A stretch of 44,195 nt of DNA from Methylovulum sp. (GTDB taxonomy: Bacteria > Pseudomonadota > Gammaproteobacteria > Methylococcales > Methylomonadaceae): positions 1 to 44,195 of the forward strand of contig NZ_JAQTZU010000024.1 of NCBI RefSeq assembly GCF_028687615.1, written 5' to 3'. A model generated the notes under the pieces. That model was not told the origin of the DNA. It ran no database searches and was given only the letters and a program-made list of their open reading frames with translations. Positions 35,901 through 44,058 of this stretch are shown in pieces. Position numbers and translations under genes: made by a program. The first letter of the stretch is position 1, and each line of letters starts with the position of its first letter.

Positions 35901-38900
35901 TTAAAGACTGTCTTAAAGTCGATTTGCTTTATATTTCTATGGCTGTCTTGTTGTATTTCCGCATGTTGTCCAAAGACTAGGCCCACCCTTAATAAATTCA
36001 TGGCATGCTTGATATTACCTGACGCCAAATTGTGCTTGGCAAGTTCGAAGTGGTAATTGGCATTGATGCCGTCATTTTCGCTGATTCTAAGCGGATACGC
36101 CGTTTCACCGTCCATGAGGCGGCTAAAGTCCTCCACGGTGACCGGATCAACCAATTCCGGCAACGCTTCGATATTTCCGGTATTTTCTTCCGTCTCTTCA
36201 AAGCCTAGGGCGAACCGTAACAACTCAACCGCCTTTTCAATGTCATGGCTGTCCAAAGCAGACTTGGCAAGCTCCAAATAAAAAGCCATGTTAAGGGTTT
36301 CATCGAAGCTGATACGCAACGGGAAGGTAATGAGTCCGTTCTTCAAATGATCAAAATCTTGTGCTGAAATTTCTTGGCCAAATTCGGCATTAATTTCAAA
36401 AATAGTTTCAAAATCAAAATCTCGGGTTTGATCCTGGGTATCAACATCTGCTTCATTTAAATAAATGCTTGCCAACTCCCTGACCTGTTCGGAGACGCGC
36501 CTGGACTTAGGCGGGCGGGCGTTGCCCTTGAAGATGGCGGGGGTCTGGTCGATCTGCGCGAGGCAGCCGGCGAGGGCTTCCAGGGTCGGCTCGATGACGA
36601 AGCCGGACTTGTCCTCGACCACGTCCTCGCCGATGCCGCCCATGCCGCTGGCGACCACCCAGCAGCCACAGGCGGCGGCCTCGCGGGTGACCAGGCCGTA
36701 GCTTTCCGGCCAGGTGGAGGGGGCGAACAGGACGTCGATCTGCCGGTACAGGTCGACGACGCGGGTCTGCGCCGTGCGCCCGATGACGGTGACCGGCACT
36801 TGCCCCCAGTGGGTTTCCAGGCGGTAGCCTTCGTCCTGGGAGTGGTCGACCACGAGCATTTCCAGATGCCCGGGCTGCACGGACTCGACGGCGGCCTTCA
36901 GCAGGAAGTAGCCTTTGTGTTCGGCCATGCCGCCGACGTGTCCGCAGACGACTTTGTCGGTGTGGCGGGTGTCCTTGGCTTTCCATTCCAGGGTCTCGGA
37001 GATGCCGTTTTTGTTGACGCGGATCTGCGGGATGTCGTTTTTCCGGTAGATGTTGGCGAAGCAGTTGGAGACGGTCAGCACGGCCTGGGCGCCGTGCAGC
37101 AGGTCTTTCAGGTAAATGAGGCGTTCGACCGAGTCGAGCAGGCTGACGTTGCTGGGCAGGGGGCGCGGCAGGTACGGGTCGGGATGGCCGTCGGGGTAGA
37201 CGGCGTGGTTGGCGTCGACGAGGAACTGGTAGTCGGAGATCCACCAGGCGTCGTGGACGGTGACGATATAGGGGATGCCTGCGGTGCGGGCGGCCTCGAC
37301 CACGGAGCCGGTCAGGCGCTGGACGCAGTGGAAGTGCACGAGGTCGGGCTGTTCGGCTTCCAGGTAGTCGCTGAACAATTCGCCCATTGGCTCGTCGGTG
37401 GGGTGCCAGTCCATGTTTTCCCGCCACAGGATGCTGGCGCGGTAGACGCGCGCGCCCTGGTGGTTGTAGGTGGTCATCTGGTACGGTGTTTTCAGGTCGG
37501 CGTCGGTGGTGAAGACGCTGATTTCGAAGCGGTCCTGGTAGTCGCGCTGCAGCAGGTCGAAGTTGTCGGCGATGACGCGGGTGGCGCCGCCGATGGACTG
37601 CGGCGGGAAGAAGACGTTGACCAGGGCGATTTTTTTGCGCGGCCGGCCGCCGGGCCGTCCGGCGGCGTCCACGGCGTCGGCCAGCAGCGAGGCGAGGTTG
37701 TCGGCCAGGGCCTCGACGCTGTATTCGGCGCGGACGCGGGCCTGGGCGTTTGCGGCGACGGTTTGCCGCAGTCCGGGGTCGTCGACCAGCCGCTTGAGGT
37801 GCCGGTACCAGTCGTCGCCGGTGGCGGCGATGAAGCCGTCTTCGCCGTCGTTGATGATGTCGCGGTAGTTGGCGGTGGTGCTGACCACGGACGGTATCCC
37901 TAGGCAGGCGGCCTCGAACCATTTCAGTTCGCTCTTGCAGCCGTTGACCTCGTCGTCGTGCAGGACGGCGAGGTTGATGTCGGCCCTCTCCAGCATCGAC
38001 CAGTAGGCCTTGACGCTTTTGACGGGCGGCATTTGTTTGACGCGCCCGCCATAGTCGGCGAGGAACGCTTCCGGCAGTTTCAGGTAGCCGGCGATTTTCA
38101 GGCTGACTTTGGGGTTTTCGTCGAGCAGGCGGCTGACCGCAGGCAGGGCCAGGTCGGCAAAGTCGCTGTTGTGCGCCATGGTGCCGCTGCCGTAGAAGAT
38201 GTCGATGGTGGCTTTGTCGGGGTCGGGGCTTTTGTGCTTGAATTGGTTCAGGGCGTCGATGCCGTTGCGGTGGAGGTAGCAGCGCCCGCCAAACACCAGG
38301 GGCTGGAGCTTGTCGGCCAGGGCTTGGGTGGAGGCCAGCCCGAAACGGCAGTAGTGCGCGGCGGCGTTGAACGAGGCCATGCCTTTCATGAGCTGGAGGT
38401 AGGTCTCCAGGCCCAGGTAGCCGCCGTAGGTTTCGATGGGCGGCGGGTAGGCTGCGTCGAACAGCAGGTCGTCGATCTCGTAGAGGGACAGGCGGCCGGT
38501 GGCGTTGACTTGCGCCATCGCCTTGAGCACCGCCGGTTCGGCGGGGACGCGGTAGAAGATGACGAGGTCGTGGAAGGCCAGGGCGTTCTGCTGGGCGGCC
38601 AGCTCGGTCCAGGACACGGCGGTGACGGCCTTGCCGAGGGACTCCAGTTGCTCGATTTTCTGGTCGATGCGGTAGCGCACGCACTGCGGGATGTGGAAGT
38701 CGCCGACGATGAGGACGCGCCCCAGGTTGCAGCCGCCGACCTGGGCGGGGTTTGCCGCCGCCCCGTAAAAGCGCAGGTAGGCGCCGTAGATGAACGCGGC
38801 GGCGGCGGACAGGTCGGCGGACAGCCCGGCGCGGTCGCCGACCACGGCCAGCGCCTCGAAGCGGCCTTGCTGTTTCAGCCAGTACTCGTGGAGCAGCCCG

Positions 38901-41098
38901 TCCAGGTGCTCGCGGAAAGCGCCGGACTCGGGGTTTTTGTCGATGCCCTCCAGCAGCACCTCCACCATCGCGCGCGGGTGCGCCGCGAGCTTTTTGCAGT
39001 GCATCAGGTTGGGCACCAGCAACGCGCCGGATTTACCCTCACTGTGCATGGCGGCCTCGTAATGGGCGGCGGCGGCTTCGTAGTCCTGTTGCTCAAAATA
39101 GGTGTTGCCCAACAGCTCCAGCACTTCGGCCCGGCGCCCGAAGGCGAGGCTGATCTTCAGCAGGGTGCGGGCGGTGTCGGTGTCGTTCTCTTGGGCGACC
39201 AGCTTTTGTTTCGCCAGCTCCAGGTAATAGCGGGCGTTGAGGGCGTTGTTGCGGCTGACCCGCAGAGGGAAAGCGATTTCTGCTGAAAGCAGTTTATCAA
39301 AATCTTCCGCCCCCACTTCAAAGCCTGCTTCGGCATTAATCTCATAAATGGTTTGAAATTTATTGGGATCCGATGCCAACTCCGAACCCAGTGAATACGG
39401 ATCAAATACTACTTTTTGGGAATTATTTACCAGAATTACATCGTTAGCGACAACATCAATGGAGCCTGCGTGTTCACAAACTTGTAAATATTTATCGATC
39501 AACTCTTTTGGTACCAGAATCCTAAAACCAGATTGCAGAAATTTTTCGCCAAACTGCCCCGCAATATCGAATCGGTCATACCATTCGGGTACCACAGAAT
39601 AAGAAACATCGCCGATGCGTAAAAAGAGTTTTAACGGTGTCTGTTCTTGGTTAAAGACCCAACCATGAATTTTGAGATTATCAATGCTTTCAACATAGCC
39701 TTTGATGCTTATTGTTTTTTTACTGGCTTTTTTCTGTAAGGCTTTGCTGCTGGCAAAATCAGCCTTTAAATTCAATGGCTCCGCTTTATTTTGCAAGGTG
39801 GCGTTATTAGCGACCACATCAATTGTTTTAGCATTTTGGCGGGCAAGCAAAAATGTTTCGACCAGATCCTGCGGTATTTCAATTTTAAAGCCTGATTGCA
39901 AAAATTCGTCCCCAAACGCCTCGGCAATATCAATACGCATTAGCCATAAAGGGGATACTTGATAAACCAGGTCACCAATATGCACAGCCAGCTTCAACGG
40001 TCTTTCGTATTTATCAATCACCCAGCCATAGATATGGATGCTTTCGATGCGTTCGACATGGCCGATAATGGCGGCAGCCCCGTCAATCGCCGTTCCATCG
40101 GATTTATGGCCCGTGTCCGTTGGATTACCGTTTTTATCCAGGCTTGGATCATTAAGCGATGTTGCTACAGGTGTTGCATTTTCTTGTAGGCTTGAAGCAA
40201 TGGCTGTTTCAACTACAGCGGCTTCGCCCGAATCCAAAGCCGCCACATCCGTTTCAACTATTTGCGTATCGGAAGCCGCTTGACCGCCAATATCTGCATT
40301 ACTATTTTCAAAAACCGACGGTAGCCCATCGCCGGATGGATTTATTGACCTGTTGGTGTCATCTGTAATTGGCGCGTCGGAATTTATATCGTCTTTAATT
40401 TCAACATCTTGCGTATTTTTTTGGATTTGGTGTCCGTCTTCGCCTTCTGCGTCTTTTAAGACAACCGTGTCCTGGATGCTTTCCAGGCCCTTGCCATCTT
40501 GGCCGATGCCGAAACTTTCATCATTGCGTGTTTGTACATCCTTGGAAATATCTTTTTCATCGGCAACTTGGAAAACGCTTTGTGGGACTGTTGCTTCGTT
40601 TGCCGCCGCTTTCCGCACAACTTTGTTATGCAGGATAATTCCGTTAGCTATAACATCAATATGCTTGCCATCTTGGTGCGCCAATTCAAAAACCTCTGTC
40701 AAGCCTTGCGGTATTTCAATCCTAAAACCTGAGCGTAAGAATTCTTCACCAAGCTGCCCGGCAATATCTGTGCGCTCCAACCAGGTGTAAGATATTTGGT
40801 AAGAATCGTTACCAATCCGTAACGACAGGTTTAACGGGTTGTTATCGTAATCAATCACCCAGCCGTGTATTTGCAAATTATCGATATGCTCTATGTAGCC
40901 TAAAATACTGACGCCATCATCTTCATCAGCCCCTTGGTAAGCCGATCCGGTTTCAGTATCAGACGGCCCAACACGGGCTTCCAAATCGGAAATCGCTGGA
41001 GTTTTCTCCGCAGACGAAGATTCAATAGCGTTATCCGCCGCAGCTTCTTCAACGCTCTTTTCAGAAATCTCGCGGGTGACTGAAATTATTTTTTTCAT
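32972..41098 (-). CDS. Giant modular glycosyltransferase: three GWVID modules, helical repeats, four GT-B domains
   Basis: About 2708 residues from the ATG at 41098, which has GGAACAAG upstream; a TTG at 41131 would add 11. Layout: three related modules of about 95 residues (64-159, 342-438, 462-559), each with IHGWVID-like, R-x-DIA and SGF-x-IP elements, with an acidic low-complexity linker after the first; then a TPR-like part, a GT-B domain (about 792-1140, EIDDLLFD, GCKSELKWFEAACLGIPSV) and a GT4 domain (about 1155-1535, GGATRVI, APSTWPESYGLVTREAAACG). A linker with three helical repeats (1544-1757) precedes a second, nearly identical TPR-GT-GT4 copy (1758-2694). No signal peptide or membrane segment was seen. 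A multi-sugar polymer-building role is inferred. The two copies are GC-rich, unlike the rest of the gene. Confidence 0.85.
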   Translation of the reverse strand: MKKIISVTREISEKSVEEAAADNAIESSSAEKTPAISDLEARVGPSDTETGSAYQGADEDDGVSILGYIEHIDNLQIHGWVIDYDNNPLNLSLRIGNDSYQISYTWLERTDIAGQLGEEFLRSGFRIEIPQGLTEVFELAHQDGKHIDVIANGIILHNKVVRKAAANEATVPQSVFQVADEKDISKDVQTRNDESFGIGQDGKGLESIQDTVVLKDAEGEDGHQIQKNTQDVEIKDDINSDAPITDDTNRSINPSGDGLPSVFENSNADIGGQAASDTQIVETDVAALDSGEAAVVETAIASSLQENATPVATSLNDPSLDKNGNPTDTGHKSDGTAIDGAAAIIGHVERIESIHIYGWVIDKYERPLKLAVHIGDLVYQVSPLWLMRIDIAEAFGDEFLQSGFKIEIPQDLVETFLLARQNAKTIDVVANNATLQNKAEPLNLKADFASSKALQKKASKKTISIKGYVESIDNLKIHGWVFNQEQTPLKLFLRIGDVSYSVVPEWYDRFDIAGQFGEKFLQSGFRILVPKELIDKYLQVCEHAGSIDVVANDVILVNNSQKVVFDPYSLGSELASDPNKFQTIYEINAEAGFEVGAEDFDKLLSAEIAFPLRVSRNNALNARYYLELAKQKLVAQENDTDTARTLLKISLAFGRRAEVLELLGNTYFEQQDYEAAAAHYEAAMHSEGKSGALLVPNLMHCKKLAAHPRAMVEVLLEGIDKNPESGAFREHLDGLLHEYWLKQQGRFEALAVVGDRAGLSADLSAAAAFIYGAYLRFYGAAANPAQVGGCNLGRVLIVGDFHIPQCVRYRIDQKIEQLESLGKAVTAVSWTELAAQQNALAFHDLVIFYRVPAEPAVLKAMAQVNATGRLSLYEIDDLLFDAAYPPPIETYGGYLGLETYLQLMKGMASFNAAAHYCRFGLASTQALADKLQPLVFGGRCYLHRNGIDALNQFKHKSPDPDKATIDIFYGSGTMAHNSDFADLALPAVSRLLDENPKVSLKIAGYLKLPEAFLADYGGRVKQMPPVKSVKAYWSMLERADINLAVLHDDEVNGCKSELKWFEAACLGIPSVVSTTANYRDIINDGEDGFIAATGDDWYRHLKRLVDDPGLRQTVAANAQARVRAEYSVEALADNLASLLADAVDAAGRPGGRPRKKIALVNVFFPPQSIGGATRVIADNFDLLQRDYQDRFEISVFTTDADLKTPYQMTTYNHQGARVYRASILWRENMDWHPTDEPMGELFSDYLEAEQPDLVHFHCVQRLTGSVVEAARTAGIPYIVTVHDAWWISDYQFLVDANHAVYPDGHPDPYLPRPLPSNVSLLDSVERLIYLKDLLHGAQAVLTVSNCFANIYRKNDIPQIRVNKNGISETLEWKAKDTRHTDKVVCGHVGGMAEHKGYFLLKAAVESVQPGHLEMLVVDHSQDEGYRLETHWGQVPVTVIGRTAQTRVVDLYRQIDVLFAPSTWPESYGLVTREAAACGCWVVASGMGGIGEDVVEDKSGFVIEPTLEALAGCLAQIDQTPAIFKGNARPPKSRRVSEQVRELASIYLNEADVDTQDQTRDFDFETIFEINAEFGQEISAQDFDHLKNGLITFPLRISFDETLNMAFYLELAKSALDSHDIEKAVELLRFALGFEETEENTGNIEALPELVDPVTVEDFSRLMDGETAYPLRISENDGINANYHFELAKHNLASGNIKHAMNLLRVGLVFGQHAEIQQDSHRNIKQIDFKTVFKINAKYGVEINIEDFSKLLSGQVGSPLRVSRNNALNARYYLELAKPKLVVQENTDIDTDTDTARTLLKISLAFGRRAEVLELLGNTYFEQQDYEAAAAHYEAAIDSEGEPSKWLISNLMHCKKLAAHPRAMVEVLLEGIDKNPESGAFRERLDGLLHEYWLKQQGRFEALAVVGDRAGLADRTAAAAAFIYGAYLRFYGAAANPAQVGGCNLGRVLIVGDFHIPQCVRYRIDQKIEQLESLGKAVTAVSWTELAAQQNALAFHDLVIFYRVPAEPAVLKAMAQVNATGRLSLYEIDDLLFDAAYPPPIETYGGYLGLETYLQLMKGMASFNAAAHYCRFGLASTQALADKLQPLVFGGRCYLHRNGIDALNQFKHKSPDPDKATIDIFYGSGTMAHNSDFADLALPAVSRLLDENPKVSLKIAGYLKLPEAFLADYGGRVKQMPPVKSVKAYWSMLERADINLAVLHDDEVNGCKSELKWFEAACLGIPSVVSTTANYRDIINDGEDGFIAATGDDWYRHLKRLVDDPGLRQTVAANAQARVRAEYSVEALADNLASLLADAVDAAGRPGGRPRKKIALVNVFFPPQSIGGATRVIADNFDLLQRDYQDRFEISVFTTDADLKTPYQMTTYNHQGARVYRASILWRENMDWHPTDEPMGELFSDYLEAEQPDLVHFHCVQRLTGSVVEAARTAGIPYIVTVHDAWWISDYQFLVDANHAVYPDGHPDPYLPRPLPSNVSLLDSVERLIYLKDLLHGAQAVLTVSNCFANIYRKNDIPQIRVNKNGISETLEWKAKDTRHTDKVVCGHVGGMAEHKGYFLLKAAVESVQPGHLEMLVVDHSQDEGYRLETHWGQVPVTVIGRTAQTRVVDLYRQIDVLFAPSTWPESYGLVTREAAACGCWVVASGMGGIGEDVVEDKSGFVIEPTLEALAGCLAQIDQTPAIFKGNARPPKSRRVSEQVRELAEIYVEAAKLIKTS
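33015..35828 (-). repeat. 2.8-kb direct repeat within the giant gene, C-terminal copy
   Basis: Matches 36471-39269 at a constant offset of 3456 bases. Both forward and antisense translations agree through about 35352, so DNA identity there is essentially complete over 2.3 kb. Differences cluster in 35353-35366, 35555-35595 and 35716-35750. GC content is far above the flanks (65% in one 60-base line I counted). Confidence 0.93.
35716..35750 (-). repeat. Asp-Thr coding microsatellite
   Basis: Repeats of a GGTGTC-like hexamer on the plus strand encode TDIDTDTDT in this copy of the module. The other copy, near 39174-39184, encodes only DTDT, five codons fewer, so the unit number changes without a frameshift. 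Confidence 0.7.
36471..39269 (-). repeat. 2.8-kb direct repeat within the giant gene, N-terminal copy
   Basis: The partner of 33015-35828, 15 bases shorter because the Asp-Thr microsatellite is shorter here. The stretch between the copies (35829-36470) and the stretch before this one (39270-41098) are much more A/T-rich. Confidence 0.93.
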
Positions 41099-41233
41099 AT
41101 CTTGTTCCGTATTATTTTTTCGTAGATGCAATTTAGATGGCTCTGCCAGCGAATGACGGCTTACCGGGCTAAAACAAAGCGCGTTACCTCAGCCTATTTT
41201 TAGTTTTCGAATCGCAGGGGCTGCAATTTTTTG

Positions 41234-43873
41234 TCAAGACCCGGCTTGCAGGCAATCATCCCTGAATGTTTCAAACTGCTGGATAATTTTTTCAGGCGTA
41301 TCTATCCATGATAAAGGCATTAGCCTATCTTCCATACCTGATTCCCTGGCACGTCTGGCAATGGCGCCAATATCAAAGGAAAATACCGGCAAACCGGCTT
41401 GTAAAGCCAGTGATAATGTGTAGCTATAAGTTTCCGGCCATATTGACGGCAGCCACACAATATGTGGATTTAAGCTTTCGAGCTTGGTAAACGCTTCAAA
41501 TTCATGATATTTGCCAGCAACCAAAACGCCCGCATCTTTTATTAACGGATCATTCATCGTATAACCCATCACAATAAATTCTATGGGCAGATTATATTGT
41601 TGCGCCCGTTTGGCGCAGGCCATGATGACATTAAAGCCTTTAATTTTTCCGATGGCGCCGATAATGACCACACGTAATTTTTCTTCTGCCGCAAGCACCG
41701 GCATTTTTACTTGGACAGTTTTTAAATCAATGGCTTCATGCGGCAACACTTCAAAAGTGATGTCCGGGAAATAATTTGCCAGCCGATCCGCCACATCTTG
41801 GTCAGGGACAACAATACGGTCTGCCAAAGCCATCGCGTTTTCATGCAAAGACCGCCATTCACGGATATTCTTGGTACCAAAATCCGAACCGCGTTCAAGC
41901 AGGCAGCGGTTGCATCCGGCTTCATCAGGCTCTCCACAATAACGCCCGTCCTCATCAACCAAATTGATGCGCGGACAAATCACTTTATAGTCATGCAAAT
42001 TGATTTTCCAGTATGCACCTATTTCCTTGATGATTTTTTGCAAATGCAAAGACGCATCGGTCATAAAATCGACCAGGCTATGGGTATGCACCTCGGTAAT
42101 CCCCAAATCTTTTAGAACGGCGGCGAGTGCGGATATTTCCGCCAATTCAAAAGGGTTGATATTAGGCAAGGCATGGACGGACGCATGGCCAATATTGACA
42201 AGGGCCGGGCGTTTGGGCACGGGGCGTAAGGTGAACACCCCATAACCTTGTTGTGACAAGTTTGCAATGTCTTCTTGTAGCCGCCGCTCAGAACCGCCAC
42301 CGCGATTATGGCAAACCAACAGGACATTTTTTTCCCGGCTCATGCGCTTTAACCTGACTTCATCAAGACGTGAGCGGTCTGCTTTCAAAGGATCATCCTG
42401 TATGAAAACATCAATATCTTTCCGGTAGCGCGGGTATTTTTTATCCAAGGTCTTAAGCGCGGCTTGTACGCGCATGGCCTTTTCACCCTGGAAAGAAGTT
42501 GAACCCAAATGGCGGACGAAAATGTCGCTGGCAATAATATTGCGCCAACCTTTACGGATCGCCCGCTGGCAAAAATCGTTTTCTTCGCCATAACCTTTGC
42601 CGAAGGCCTTTTCATCAAACAGTCCTACGGCTTTTAAACAGTCCCGTCTGATATACATGCAAAAACCGACGCCAGTGGGCACTTCTATTTCCCTATCGGC
42701 ATTGGCCTTCGCCGTGAGCGCATCCATTTCAGCGTAAGCCACTTCTAAAGGATAAGGGTTGTCATGCAGGAAATTTGGATAACTACAAATTGTCGCGTTA
42801 TTGGATAGCGGGGTCACCGTACCCGTTTTGGGATTGCGGTGCGCCGCTTTATGCAAGCGGTCCAGCCAACCGTCATAAACTTCGGTATCGGAATTCAGCA
42901 GGACAACATGCCGATCTTTATGCAATTTCATACCGCGGTTTACGGTTTGCACAAAACCCAAGTTCTTTTCATTGGCCAATAGCGTAAACAAACCCATGCC
43001 GGCTAATTTTTGTAATTCCTGGCTCAGTTCCTCATCAGGACTGGCATCATTAATGACAACAAGCTCGAAAGGTAATTGATAAGACACTTTCAATGCGCTG
43101 TGCAAACAGCGTAGCGTTTCTATCCGCCCTTTGTATACCGGCACGACCACGTCAATAACGGCGTTTTCAACTTTGGCCCGTGGTTCGAAAGCCGCCCAGG
43201 CATCATCATCCGGTAAAGCCAAACTAGGCATTTCAGTCATTTCAGTCCCTTGAAAATCCACATGTTCTTGATCAGGCAACGTGGTGCGCCCTTCCAAACG
43301 GCCAAAAAACAAATAATGCAGCAGAGGGTTCATTCGTGTGCCGAGTATATCGGGCGATATACGCAGATAATGGGCACCATCAAACTGATGACAAGGTGAG
43401 CGGCCCTCAATCCCTCCCCATTTTAGGTAATGGAGCAACGGATCATTACCTGAACGCAACACGTCTTTATTGTTAGTCAGATAATAATCCACGTCAAACC
43501 AAGCACTGGGGGAAGTCCTCCGGTAACGCCCCACATATTTATAATGAAGGACGGAGTTGACATATAAGCGCTTGGTAAGCCCCGATGCTTTTGACCGGTA
43601 ATACGCCGGTTCAAAAAGGGCCATAGGTAAGCGGCCTTCCTTGTCACCATGCTTGGCATAATGCTGTAAACCATTTATTTCTTTCTCGGCGACATCACTA
43701 TTGTTTCTTAGGTAATAAGAATTATCGTAAATGTCCGCACCTTTAAGGAGTCGTATCAACAGGGCGTAATAGAAAAAACGTAACTTCAATACCTTACAAA
43801 TAATTTTAATAGCCCATAGCGACGCCATTATGGCTTCACCCCGCCATGCCCTTGTTGTTTCCCGAATTGTCAT
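41234..43873 (-). CDS. GT2-GT4 fusion glycosyltransferase with N-terminal repeats
   Basis: An 879-residue protein. Residues about 45-200 contain four related repeats of the type FD-x-x-YYL-x-N-x-DV, then DPLLHYL and G-x-EGR-x-P (for example FDVDYYLTNNKDV at 126-138). A GT2 domain follows at about 238-450: VIDVVVPVYKGRIETLRCL, LVVINDASPDEE, NLGFVQTVNRG, and LLNSDTEV (329-331, NSD-type metal motif). A GT4 domain spans about 525-870, from NVLLVCHNRGGGSERRL to WLPSIWPETYSYTLSLALQAGLPV. It should add two different sugars. The start has AGG upstream. The gene precedes the giant gene in the same direction by 135 bases. Confidence 0.88.
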   Translation of the reverse strand: MTIRETTRAWRGEAIMASLWAIKIICKVLKLRFFYYALLIRLLKGADIYDNSYYLRNNSDVAEKEINGLQHYAKHGDKEGRLPMALFEPAYYRSKASGLTKRLYVNSVLHYKYVGRYRRTSPSAWFDVDYYLTNNKDVLRSGNDPLLHYLKWGGIEGRSPCHQFDGAHYLRISPDILGTRMNPLLHYLFFGRLEGRTTLPDQEHVDFQGTEMTEMPSLALPDDDAWAAFEPRAKVENAVIDVVVPVYKGRIETLRCLHSALKVSYQLPFELVVINDASPDEELSQELQKLAGMGLFTLLANEKNLGFVQTVNRGMKLHKDRHVVLLNSDTEVYDGWLDRLHKAAHRNPKTGTVTPLSNNATICSYPNFLHDNPYPLEVAYAEMDALTAKANADREIEVPTGVGFCMYIRRDCLKAVGLFDEKAFGKGYGEENDFCQRAIRKGWRNIIASDIFVRHLGSTSFQGEKAMRVQAALKTLDKKYPRYRKDIDVFIQDDPLKADRSRLDEVRLKRMSREKNVLLVCHNRGGGSERRLQEDIANLSQQGYGVFTLRPVPKRPALVNIGHASVHALPNINPFELAEISALAAVLKDLGITEVHTHSLVDFMTDASLHLQKIIKEIGAYWKINLHDYKVICPRINLVDEDGRYCGEPDEAGCNRCLLERGSDFGTKNIREWRSLHENAMALADRIVVPDQDVADRLANYFPDITFEVLPHEAIDLKTVQVKMPVLAAEEKLRVVIIGAIGKIKGFNVIMACAKRAQQYNLPIEFIVMGYTMNDPLIKDAGVLVAGKYHEFEAFTKLESLNPHIVWLPSIWPETYSYTLSLALQAGLPVFSFDIGAIARRARESGMEDRLMPLSWIDTPEKIIQQFETFRDDCLQAGS

Positions 43874-43940
43874 GTAGTTACCTGAGTTTAATCTGAAATT
43901 TTAACTGGCAGAATCGATAGCCTGTGGGAAGCTTTATCAT

Positions 43941-43976
43941 GCTTTATGATTTAACAGAGCTTTATGATTTAACAGG
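43941..43976. repeat. 18-bp tandem repeat upstream of the GT2-GT4 gene
   Basis: GCTTTATGATTTAACAGA at 43941-43958 is followed directly by the same sequence ending in G (43959-43976). A partial third unit, GCTTTATCAT, precedes it. It lies 68 bases before the start codon, in the probable promoter region. Confidence 0.75.
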
Positions 43977-44058
43977 GTTTAGCGATTGTTTGATCCGTTC
44001 ATATTGAAATCGGGGTGCCATCAAGTCCAAGGCTCCCGCAAACTGCATTTTTATCGTC

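Noticed and set aside
33051-38684. Very long Arg/Pro-rich open frames on the minus strand in another frame (838 and 725 codons)
   Set aside because: They overlap the giant gene out of frame, have low-complexity Arg-Pro-Gly composition, and exist because GC-rich codons make stops rare. They are duplicated only because the repeat is.
33344-39286. Long Val/Gly-rich open frames on the plus strand (367, 492 and 442 codons)
   Set aside because: They are antisense to the giant gene and have no start context or family motif; the same GC effect explains them. Their identity in both copies was used only as evidence of DNA identity.
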